A DNA stretch of 12,351 nt from Paenibacillaceae bacterium (lineage in GTDB: Bacteria > Bacillota > Bacilli > Paenibacillales > NBRC-103111). Below are positions 6,342 through 12,351 of the stretch, one piece after another (the stretch's first letter is position 1; every line of letters begins with the position of its first letter). Location of the stretch: positions 1 to 12,351 of the forward strand of contig JAJFMO010000159.1 in assembly GCA_020697475.1 (NCBI GenBank). Direction: 5' to 3'. The position numbers were made by a program, and so were the translations under genes. Below the pieces are notes generated by a model. That model saw only the letters and a list, made by a program, of their open reading frames with translations. It was not told where the DNA came from and did no database searches.

Positions 6342-7441
6342 GCTCCGTTCCCCCTCAAGGGCTGATTAGGCTCGTAGTACGTGACGATGTCCGCCCACAA
6401 TTCCTGAACAATCTCGACGATCGAGGAGTCGAACTGGGTATGCTTGCACTTGTCGAGCTCAGAACGCACGTAGTCCATCCCCAGCGCTTTGCGATAGGAA
6501 CGGTTGGAGCACATCGCATCAATGGAATCGGCAATGCATAACACTCTGGCGATGAAAGGGATCTCCTCCCCTTGCAAGCCATGCGGGTACCCTTTGCCGT
6601 CGAACCGCTCATGATGATGCAGCACGCCCTTCACGATCTCTCCGGAAATGTGCAGATTGTTGCACAGCTTGGCGCCGGACACGGTATGGGATTTCATGGC
6701 TTCGTATTCTTCTTCGGTTAAACGGCCTGTTTTCAGTAAAATCAAGTCCGACACCGACAGCTTCCCTACATCGTGAATGAGACCGCAATTGTACACCAAC
6801 TCGGGATCAAGGTCGGGGAACTTGCTTGCTACCATCTGGGCGATGCGGGCTACCCTCTGCGAATGGCCTTGGGTGTAGGGATCCCGCGCTTCCACGCTTT
6901 GCGACAGTGTGAGGATCGTCTGCAGATGCCTCGCTTCCAGAGCATCCCGCCAACGGATATCTTTGACGACGAAATAAATAATAAATACGAGAATCAGGAA
7001 TACCGTTAACACGTCCAGCAAAGTAACGAATTTTACGCTCGATTGAATGTCTTCGAAGGTCAGAAGCGCCAGCACAATATTCAACACGAACGAGCTGCAT
7101 GCGGCAAATAGATAGATTGTACGGTCGAGAAAAAGCAGCGAAAAGACGGGCACCAGCACGAACACGCCGGTCAGCGCCCATTCCTGCAGCAAGGTGAAGA
7201 CGACCGAGACGATCATCAAGGCGTTGGCCACGAGGACGTAGGGCCGGGCTTTGGCGGGTACATAACGGCTAAGCAAGGAGGGAAGAAATCCGATCAGCAT
7301 GATGATGACCAATGGGATGAAATGCTTGGCCGGAAACACCCATATATGGCGCGACGTCAGGATCAGCAATCCAAAATAGACGGAAATTTGTCCGATCACG
7401 ATAAGCTTTTTGATTTGATCGTATTTTGCGTCTTTGGGCAT
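6338..7441 (-). CDS. Membrane-anchored HD-GYP domain phosphodiesterase
   Basis: A 367-residue protein (from ATG 7441, with AAGGAG five bases upstream; a frame open further upstream has no comparable signal and lies in the structured leader). About six membrane helices occupy residues 10-160 with very short loops. A signalling helix then leads to an HD-GYP domain (about 170-355) with H193, the HD pair H223/D224 in LIHDVGK, H252, HHHERFDGKGYP (275-286) and D305 in IADSIDAM. The metal-binding set looks complete, so it is predicted to hydrolyse cyclic-di-GMP. The RPYR-type motif is replaced by RSYRKA, common in this subgroup. The membrane part resembles sensors without an extracellular domain. 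It overlaps the DUF4166 gene by 4 bp. A long leader precedes it, so post-transcriptional control is possible. Confidence 0.91.
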   Translation of the reverse strand: MPKDAKYDQIKKLIVIGQISVYFGLLILTSRHIWVFPAKHFIPLVIIMLIGFLPSLLSRYVPAKARPYVLVANALMIVSVVFTLLQEWALTGVFVLVPVFSLLFLDRTIYLFAACSSFVLNIVLALLTFEDIQSSVKFVTLLDVLTVFLILVFIIYFVVKDIRWRDALEARHLQTILTLSQSVEARDPYTQGHSQRVARIAQMVASKFPDLDPELVYNCGLIHDVGKLSVSDLILLKTGRLTEEEYEAMKSHTVSGAKLCNNLHISGEIVKGVLHHHERFDGKGYPHGLQGEEIPFIARVLCIADSIDAMCSNRSYRKALGMDYVRSELDKCKHTQFDSSIVEIVQELWADIVTYYEPNQPLRGNGA

Positions 7442-7467
7442 GGCGACTCCTTGATGTCTATTTTTAC

Positions 7468-7575
7468 CTTTATAGATTTTACAAGTTCCGGGTCCCCGCA
7501 AAGTGCCTGTTTCAGCTTCCGAGGACAAACGGCAAACATCGCCAGATGGCGAAATGCGTTTGTACAGACGCACGA
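7468..7575 (-). ncRNA. Structured 5' leader of the HD-GYP gene, candidate cis-regulatory RNA
   Basis: Within the untranslated leader on the minus strand there are two stems in a row. First, ACAAAC...GTTTGT enclosing GCA/TGC and TCGCC/GGCGA with an ATCT tetraloop (about 7527-7565). Second, GTCCTCG paired with CGGGGAC (one G-U pair), enclosing a 21-base loop (about 7492-7526). A T-rich/A-rich stretch and the ribosome binding site follow. The context (an HD-GYP gene) suggests a c-di-GMP riboswitch, but I do not find the GEMM-I core (GGCAAACC then GACGCAAAG) on this strand, nor a clear c-di-GMP-II pattern. Class and function are unassigned. Confidence 0.35.
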
Positions 7576-7643
7576 ACAATCATCGGAGGACTACTTTCTG
7601 AGACGTGAAGCACTAGCTCCACTTTGTGGGCTGCTTTACTATA

Positions 7644-7649
7644 ATTATA
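7644..7649 (-). promoter_or_regulatory. Candidate -10 element for the HD-GYP/DUF4166 operon
   Basis: A perfect TATAAT on the minus strand, inside the 12-bp palindrome CTATAATTATAG (7639-7650). The best -35 at 17 bp (ATTCAG) is poor, so an activator may be needed. It would give a leader of roughly 195 nt. Another perfect palindrome, GCAATATTGC (7683-7692), lies upstream near where an activator would bind. Confidence 0.4.
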
Positions 7650-7718
7650 GCGAATCGGGACAGGACTGAATATAGCGATATAGCAATATTGCGGCATAAC
7701 GGCAAGCTGTTTTCCCGC

Positions 7719-9245
7719 TTATTTTCCCATGACCATGATCTCGGACATGCCGATTTCTTTCGTGTCCGAACTGCGATCCAGGACAAGCTTGATCGATTTC
7801 ACCTTCTTGCCTCCCAATCCCGACATGACGGCTGTACCGGAGCCTGCAGGAAAGACGACGTCATAGACCGTGCCGTCATCCAAAACCAGCTTGCCGGATG
7901 ACACCGCCCTGCGGGCGTCTCCACTGTCATACAAAGCAACAGCCGCAACTTCCCGCGGTTTCTTCCACTCCAGATTGACCCAGGACGTCTCCTCCGCCTT
8001 GGGCACCCAATCATATTGGGCAAACTTGGCGGATATCCCGATTTCCCCGTCGATCAAAGATTTCCCCGATCCGCTCTTGCTGGAGCTGACGGTGATTTGA
8101 GCGGAAGGCGCAATATTGGTCCACTCGCTCGTTCCGGAAGGCTTCAACTGCTTCGTGATCGTCGGTCCATTGACATACATTGTCCCGTCCTCACGAAAGC
8201 CCATCTTGTCGATGTCCAGCTGCCGACCATCACTCGGCTTCCCATTCATATGGGAATGATACACAACCCATAGTTCCGTGCCGTCCGGGGACTTGACCAC
8301 ACTGTGATGTCCTGTTCCCGAAACGTTCGAGGATACCGATTGAAGAACAGGATTGTTCTCCCACTTGACGAACGGCCCGAGCGGACTCTTCGACGTGGCG
8401 TAACCGACCCCGTAATTTCGATTGCAATAGCAGTTGGCGGAATACATCAGGTAATAAGTCCCGTTATGCTTGATCGTCCATACTCCTTCGTTCCACCGTT
8501 TCTTGCCTCCGGTCTCCCAAGCCTGCTCGGGATGGGTCAGCCGCACCGGCTGGCCTTTGTAGGAATGCAAATCTTCGTTCAATTCCACCCCGTAAATTTC
8601 GCTTTCCACATGGTCTCCGACCGGATGCAGCGTCTTCGTGAAGTAAAGGTAAATTTTGCCGTCATCATCCACAAACGCATGCGCATCAATCACCCCTGTC
8701 TGATCCAGATCTTCGCCGAAGCTGAACACCGGCCCTTTCTCCGGATGCTTGAAAGGCCCTTTCGGGCTGTCGCTGACAGCTACCGACATTCGTTTCGGCT
8801 CCCCATCCTTTTTCGCAGCAGAGAAGAACATGTAGTACTTTCCTTTGTACTCCAGAACATCCGGCGCCCAGAAGCCCGTCGTCGCCCACGACGACACTTC
8901 CTCGGGAGGCAAAGCCTTCCCTTCAGATTTCCAATTCGCCAGATCGGTAGACGAGTACACCTTGTACCCGTTGCCGGTGATGTACGCATAATATTTGCCA
9001 TCGCTGGCGCGAAGCACACCCGGATCCGCACCGCTCCGCACAACCGGGTTGCTGTACAGCAACTTCGGATCTACCGACGGGCTCATCTGCCCGGAGGGCT
9101 GCGTATTGTTGTCGGCTGCTCCCGGTTCGGAAGCACCCGGGCCGGCTTCGCCGGATTGTGCCTCCGGCTGCGAGCTGCAGCTCACCAATATAAACATGAA
9201 TGCGACGATAACAGCGAAGCCGCGAAACCAACCAAGCTTTATCAT
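7719..9245 (-). CDS. GH43-family glycoside hydrolase lipoprotein with C-terminal carbohydrate-binding-like domain
   Basis: A 508-residue secreted enzyme. It has a lipoprotein signal peptide (helix about 8-21, lipobox LVSC, acylated C23), then a Gly/Pro/Ser/Glu-rich spacer (24-60). The five-bladed beta-propeller of GH43 (about 61-370) shows the three family acids: base D74 in SGADPGVLR, pKa modulator D187 in GVIDAHAF and acid E253 in RWNEGVW. H313 in GTGHHSVV is a usual metal/substrate His. Residues about 377-508 (NIAPSAQITVSSS to EIGMSEIMVMG) look like a galactose-binding-like (F5/8 type C-like) domain. Family activities include arabinosidase, xylosidase and exo-galactanase, so the substrate is open. 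AAGGAGGA lies 13 bases before the ATG, rather far. It follows the sulfatase stop by 30 bp and probably shares its transcript. No clear terminator follows. Confidence 0.9.
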   Translation of the reverse strand: MIKLGWFRGFAVIVAFMFILVSCSSQPEAQSGEAGPGASEPGAADNNTQPSGQMSPSVDPKLLYSNPVVRSGADPGVLRASDGKYYAYITGNGYKVYSSTDLANWKSEGKALPPEEVSSWATTGFWAPDVLEYKGKYYMFFSAAKKDGEPKRMSVAVSDSPKGPFKHPEKGPVFSFGEDLDQTGVIDAHAFVDDDGKIYLYFTKTLHPVGDHVESEIYGVELNEDLHSYKGQPVRLTHPEQAWETGGKKRWNEGVWTIKHNGTYYLMYSANCYCNRNYGVGYATSKSPLGPFVKWENNPVLQSVSSNVSGTGHHSVVKSPDGTELWVVYHSHMNGKPSDGRQLDIDKMGFREDGTMYVNGPTITKQLKPSGTSEWTNIAPSAQITVSSSKSGSGKSLIDGEIGISAKFAQYDWVPKAEETSWVNLEWKKPREVAAVALYDSGDARRAVSSGKLVLDDGTVYDVVFPAGSGTAVMSGLGGKKVKSIKLVLDRSSDTKEIGMSEIMVMGK

Positions 9246-9275
9246 AACGGAAATCGTTCCTCCTTCTTCCCAACA

Positions 9276-10790
9276 TCAGTATTTCATCGGATTATCCTTG
9301 TTCCACTTGTCCAGTCTTGCTTTCAAGTTTTGCAAAGTCGATTTGAGCGAGTCATCGTTGATCAAGTTATGCGTTTCTTTGGCGTCCTGGCGAATATTGT
9401 ACAGATACTCTTCATCTTTCCCGCCTTTGGATTCCGATTGGATATATTTGAAATCACCGCTGCGAACAGCCGTAGATATCGTCTGTTTCGCATTCTTTTC
9501 TTTCACCTTGAAGCGCCAAAACATCTCATCATGAGGCATATTCGTATTTTTCCCGCTGATAAAGGGGGTCAAATCCGTTCCCTCGACGTGGTATTGCTGC
9601 TTCAACTCCTGTTCGCTGTACCCTGCGGCGACGGCGACTGTCGGCAGCACGTCCATCGTCGTTACCAACTTGTCGAAGCTGGATTTGCGCGGATAAACGG
9701 CCGGCCATTGGATCGTATACGGCATATGGATGCCGCCCTCGAACACGTTGTATTTTCCGCCGCGCAGGCCGCCGGACTTGCCCGCTTCCGGACCGTTATC
9801 CGAGATGAAGATGACCATCGTGTTGTCCTTCATCCCTTTATCGTCGAGCTCCTTCAGCACTTTGCCGACGTTGTCGTCGAGCGCGTCCACCATCGCTGCA
9901 TAGATGCGATCGCGCGGGTCCGTGATGTTCTTGTATTTCTCCACATAACGATCCGGCGCCTGAAGCGGAACGTGGGTGGCATTATAAGCCAAATAGAGGA
10001 AAAACGGCTGCTTGCTGTCCGCTTGCTTATCGATATATTGAATCGCTTCGCGTGTGAACGCTTCGGTCAAATATTGCGGCTCGTTTACATCGACGTATTT
10101 TTTCGACTCCGGGTCGTATCGTTTCACTTGTTGGATGTAACTGGTTCCCCATTGATTATGAATCATGCCGCCCATGACCGGGGGATTGTTCTTGTCGATA
10201 TGCCAGGCGTCGTCCGGCGCCTTAAGCGGCGCTTTCGGGTAATAGTTGCCGATGCCGCCGGGCAATCCGAAGAAGCCGTCAAACCCGCGGCCTGTGGGCA
10301 TGAACCGTTCCGGCGGACGGCCTTGGCCGGCCAGATCCCATTTGCCGATCGCCATCGTGGCATACCCTTTGTCTTTCAATAATGTGCCTATCGTGACACT
10401 CGGAATGTTTTGCGGATGATCGCGAGCCTCTTCATTGCCGTCGAAGCCGAGGCTAGCCGGGTAGTGGGAAGTCAACATGGCCGCCCGCGAAGGGGCGCAC
10501 ACCGGCGAGGCGGTGTAGCCTTGCGTGAACAGCACCCCGTTGTCGGCGATCGAGTTCAGATGTTGGGTATCGACGATCGAACGAGCGTAAGTCAGACGGG
10601 TGTCTCCGTAGCCCAGATCGTCGGCGTAAATCATGACGACATTAGGCCGGGCTGCGGAAGGGTCGGTGTCGGGGGGAGCCTTCGCTGTGTCCCGGGTACA
10701 TCCGACGCTGAGTGTTGCCGCCATGGCGAGCGACAACGCCGTTGCCAAAGCTCGTTTGGCTTTGGGTGCGGCGATTTTGGATCGTTTCAT
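9276..10790 (-). CDS. Cysteine-type sulfatase lipoprotein (alkaline phosphatase superfamily)
   Basis: A 504-residue family S1-type sulfatase. The N-terminus is a lipoprotein signal peptide (helix about 14-29, lipobox SVGC, C31) and a short Pro/Asp-rich spacer. The catalytic motif CAPSR (98-102, within SPVCAPSRAAMLTS) marks the Cys that must be converted to formylglycine. Metal and substrate residues visible are D57/D58 (YADDLGYGD), K150 (IGKWDL), H273 (NATHVPL), D331/N332 (ISDNGPE) and K346 (GGKYNVFEGG). The short C-terminal subdomain ends with LYNIRQDAKETHNL, typical of sulfatases. It should hydrolyse sulfate esters outside the membrane, probably of a polysaccharide given the GH43 neighbour (inference). 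GGAGG lies 12 bases before the ATG, inside the end of the upstream gene, whose stop is only 3 bp away. No maturation enzyme (FGE or anSME) is in the window. Confidence 0.93.
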   Translation of the reverse strand: MKRSKIAAPKAKRALATALSLAMAATLSVGCTRDTAKAPPDTDPSAARPNVVMIYADDLGYGDTRLTYARSIVDTQHLNSIADNGVLFTQGYTASPVCAPSRAAMLTSHYPASLGFDGNEEARDHPQNIPSVTIGTLLKDKGYATMAIGKWDLAGQGRPPERFMPTGRGFDGFFGLPGGIGNYYPKAPLKAPDDAWHIDKNNPPVMGGMIHNQWGTSYIQQVKRYDPESKKYVDVNEPQYLTEAFTREAIQYIDKQADSKQPFFLYLAYNATHVPLQAPDRYVEKYKNITDPRDRIYAAMVDALDDNVGKVLKELDDKGMKDNTMVIFISDNGPEAGKSGGLRGGKYNVFEGGIHMPYTIQWPAVYPRKSSFDKLVTTMDVLPTVAVAAGYSEQELKQQYHVEGTDLTPFISGKNTNMPHDEMFWRFKVKEKNAKQTISTAVRSGDFKYIQSESKGGKDEEYLYNIRQDAKETHNLINDDSLKSTLQNLKARLDKWNKDNPMKY

Positions 10791-10793
10791 CTA

Positions 10794-11771
10794 TTATTTT
10801 TTCCTCCCTCGGATGAGACGTTCGGTGTCGGGTTCGGTGCTGGTTTCGGTGCTGGTTTCGGTGCCAGGTTCGGTACTCAGACACTTGCCGGCGCTTGGGA
10901 GTTGCGAGGAATTCAGCAAGCCTGTCAACGACAAGGCGATCATTGCCAAGCTCAAGCTGATCGGGTTGAAGGGGGCGACGTAGGCAGCAGGTTGCACCGC
11001 CGCGCCAAGACCAAGCAAAAAGAGCACGAGAATGTTGGTTTTATAAAGAACCTTGCGCTTTGTCCCGCGCAGCATGACAAATAGCAGACCGAAAGCGATC
11101 TCCCCGAGCCCCATGAGCGTCAGGATCGGCCTTTCGAAACCGTGAAGAAATGCCGCCCCTTGCAAAATGTCCATTTCCCCCGAGTCCGGAACGAGCAGCT
11201 TGGGCACCAGCCCTTGGTACAGCCAGATCAGGCACAGGCTAAGCGCCGATACGATCTCGATGGCGGCTCGGCGCAACGAAAGTTGCGGAGGAATGCCTCG
11301 TTCCAGCCACAGACGCAGGCAATCGAAGCTCCACGCCGTAGCCCACCCCATGAGCGGGCGGAAGATCAGCCGGTCGAGCCAGCCGCCGATCGTGCCGAAG
11401 CGAGTTTGGTAGTCGTACCTCGTCAGGAAACGAATGCCGCCTTCGGTCGGGACATACCGCCAAAATCCGGCTCCTTCGCGGATCAGCGAGATGGGGTTGG
11501 CGGAGCTGAACTTCAAGCTGGACGTCAGCACACCGTTCTTCTCCTTCGTGCCGACCGTCTCGCCCTCCCCTGCCACGGACAGCCCGAATCCGATATTCGT
11601 TTGATATAAAAAGCGCTGCGGTTCCGTCTCCGACGATTTGGGAATGTATGTAATCTCCGAAAAACGCAAGTCCCACTGTTGGTGCAATTCCGGGGTTTGA
11701 GTATGTTTCCACAGCGCTTCGATCGGCGCTTGGATGAACGCTTCCACGTAGATCGGCTTGCTTCGTGACAT
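10794..11771 (-). CDS. SRPBCC domain fused to a DoxX-like membrane domain
   Basis: A protein of about 325 residues in two parts. Residues about 6-158 are an SRPBCC/START-like fold (YVEAFIQAPIEALWKHTQTPELHQQWD, then FWRYVPTEGGIRFLTRYDYQTRFG), which binds hydrophobic ligands in known members. Residues about 168-290 form four membrane helices (about 172-190, 217-235, 247-264, 271-288) of the DoxX-like type, with the family-like GLVPKLL and HGFERPILTLMGLGEIAFG. The function is unknown. The C-terminal tail (about 300-317) is a Thr/Glu repeat encoded by a 12-bp tandem repeat and ends in a basic RGRKK. ATG 11771 is ten bases after GGGAGG; the preceding TTG (11774) has seven bases and may equally be the start. 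It is the first gene of the probable operon with the sulfatase and GH43 enzyme. Confidence 0.82.
   Translation of the reverse strand: MSRSKPIYVEAFIQAPIEALWKHTQTPELHQQWDLRFSEITYIPKSSETEPQRFLYQTNIGFGLSVAGEGETVGTKEKNGVLTSSLKFSSANPISLIREGAGFWRYVPTEGGIRFLTRYDYQTRFGTIGGWLDRLIFRPLMGWATAWSFDCLRLWLERGIPPQLSLRRAAIEIVSALSLCLIWLYQGLVPKLLVPDSGEMDILQGAAFLHGFERPILTLMGLGEIAFGLLFVMLRGTKRKVLYKTNILVLFLLGLGAAVQPAAYVAPFNPISLSLAMIALSLTGLLNSSQLPSAGKCLSTEPGTETSTETSTEPDTERLIRGRKK
10821..10880. repeat. Five-copy 12-bp tandem repeat inside the DoxX-like gene
   Basis: Five units begin TTCGGT at 10821, 10833, 10845, 10857 and 10869. The second and third are identical (TTCGGTGCTGGT) and the others differ at two to five positions. 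On the coding (minus) strand they encode TEPG-TETS-TETS-TEPD-TER. Because the unit is four codons, copy-number change would keep the frame. Confidence 0.85.
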
Positions 11772-11846
11772 CAAGGCTTATCCTCCCTTGAGTGAGCGGC
11801 GTCAGTCTTGTTCCGCCCGCCGGAACGCCTCGTAGTCCTTGCCGAA

Positions 11847-12125
11847 TCAGTGAAGCGGACTTGGCGAAGTCGTCGTTCCACCAGGAACCGATTGCCCGCG
11901 ACGCCTGAATGGGTGCATTAATTCAGCCAGAATGAGGAGCTCGCCGATCGCAGGCAGAGCAGCCCACAAGAGGGAAGTGGATGCATCACCCTCACGACAA
12001 CAGACATAGTATCCGCCCTGCAACAACCTCTTGACCCACCATTGAAGTTGACGGCGCAGCCAATGGCTGTAACCCGTTTGCGCTTCGTACTCGCCCCGCT
12101 TTAATTGCTTAACAAATACTGCTGA
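11847..12125 (-). other. Start-less 92-codon open frame, possible gene remnant
   Basis: Within the gene-poor right end, the minus strand is open between a TAG (12128-12126) and a TGA (11849-11847). The first half reads like protein (FVKQLKRGEYEAQTGYSHW, LRRQLQWWVKRLLQGGYY), with a Trp/Arg-rich amphipathic stretch, while the second half becomes low in character (PGGTTTSPSP). There is no ATG, GTG or TTG before codon 34 and no ribosome binding site. I do not recognise a family. It may be the remains of a decayed gene or a chance frame. The rest of 11772-12200 shows nothing else I can support as a gene. Confidence 0.25.
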
Positions 12126-12133
12126 CTACAGGT

Positions 12134-12162
12134 ATCTTAACATATGCCTGCATGATTGGTAA
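12134..12162 (-). promoter_or_regulatory. Possible promoter upstream of the SRPBCC-DoxX/sulfatase/GH43 operon
   Basis: On the minus strand TTACCA (12157-12162), 17 bp, then TAAGAT (12134-12139) preceded by TG one base away (extended -10). Both hexamers match four of six positions. The leader to the gene at 11771 would be about 355 nt, so another promoter nearer the gene is possible. Confidence 0.3.
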
Positions 12163-12203
12163 CTGCTGCATCCTCTTCAGAGGCTTCTATTCCGCTACTC
12201 TGT

Positions 12204-12351
12204 CACGCGGTTTAAGGCCGTTTTCGGCCTTAATGTTCTTCGCGGCGGAGCGACCACCCGGTTTAAGACCGTTTTCGGCCTTATTGTGCCTCGTGGCGGG
12301 GCCACCCAGTTTAAGGCCGTTTTCGGCCTTAATGTGCCTCGCGGCGGAGCG
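12204..12351. repeat. Tandem array of about 50-bp repeats with TTTT-loop hairpins (continues past right edge)
   Basis: Three copies with hairpin arms starting at 12212, 12263 and 12311 (spacings 51 and 48 bp). Copies 1 and 3 each hold a perfect 9-bp stem, TTAAGGCCG and CGGCCTTAA around TTTT. Copy 2 has two mismatches (TTAAGACCG, CGGCCTTAT). The bases between hairpins are also conserved (TGTGCCTCGCGGCGGAGCG, then CCACCCGG), so this is a true tandem repeat and not a CRISPR array. The last unit is cut by the window end. Confidence 0.85.

Noticed and set aside
5661..6365. A 231-codon plus-strand frame opposite the DUF4166 gene
   Set aside because: The minus-strand frame matches DUF4166 along its length and is coupled to the gene before it. 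The plus frame is its shadow.
7490..7570. Canonical c-di-GMP-I (GEMM) riboswitch before the HD-GYP gene
   Set aside because: The minus strand lacks the GGCAAACC and GACGCAAAG core. GCAAA motifs occur only on the opposite strand and in the wrong order. Kept only as an unclassified structured leader.
7442..7579. N-terminal extension of the membrane HD-GYP protein by 46 residues
   Set aside because: The extension has no family-like sequence, lies in the structured leader, and the ATG at 7441 has a well-placed AAGGAG.
8304..10382. A 692-codon open frame on the plus strand, opposite the GH43 and sulfatase genes
   Set aside because: It is the antisense shadow of two genes with clear catalytic motifs. 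Its translation is rich in Arg, His and Phe without recognisable domains, and it has no ribosome binding site.
12204..12351. CRISPR array
   Set aside because: Period and palindromic unit are suggestive, but the bases between hairpins are conserved from copy to copy, so there are no unique spacers, and no cas gene is present.

Overview
The window looks like a stretch of a spore-forming Bacillota chromosome, most likely Paenibacillaceae (inference). Pointers are a tiny YjcZ/SscA-type membrane protein with a sigma-K-like promoter, strong AGGAGG-type ribosome binding sites, frequent GTG/TTG starts, moderately high GC, and domain choices (DUF4166, SRPBCC-DoxX fusion, GH43 lipoprotein, cysteine-type sulfatase, tandem HD-GYP proteins) typical of that group. 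All genes but one lie on the minus strand, so the map reads right to left.

Left edge (1-496): the N-terminal part of a MATE efflux transporter with its own near-consensus promoter. Next (550-3559) is a two-gene signalling operon: a REC-HD-GYP response regulator followed 20 bp later by a membrane hybrid histidine kinase with two receivers. The layout recalls RpfG/RpfC but has no Hpt domain. A rho-independent terminator (3583-3611) separates it from a DinB-superfamily gene (3712-4317). A WYL/HTH regulator (4382-5261) has lost an internal segment and is frameshifted, so it is a probable pseudogene that still has a good promoter.

Middle (5262-5619): a divergent intergenic region serves the broken WYL gene and, on the plus strand, a 38-residue YjcZ-family gene. 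The latter has a consensus-like sigma-K promoter, a possible GerE box and a strong 12-bp terminator hairpin shared with the convergent gene.

Right half: a membrane HD-GYP phosphodiesterase (6338-7441) and a DUF4166 gene (5661-6341) overlap by ATGA. They follow a roughly 195-nt leader that can fold and may be a cis-regulatory RNA. Upstream lies a second minus-strand cluster: SRPBCC-DoxX membrane protein, lipoprotein sulfatase, lipoprotein GH43 glycosidase (11771 to 7719), tightly spaced and probably one operon. The last 580 bp hold no confident gene: there is a start-less 92-codon reading frame and, at the edge, an array of about 50-bp repeats each carrying a TTTT-loop hairpin.

How it fits together (inference): two HD-GYP proteins imply local control of cyclic-di-GMP turnover, one through phosphorelay and one through a membrane sensor. 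The sulfatase and GH43 enzyme are probably anchored outside the membrane and would act on a sulfated or mixed polysaccharide. No transporter, sulfatase-maturing enzyme or diguanylate cyclase is in the window.
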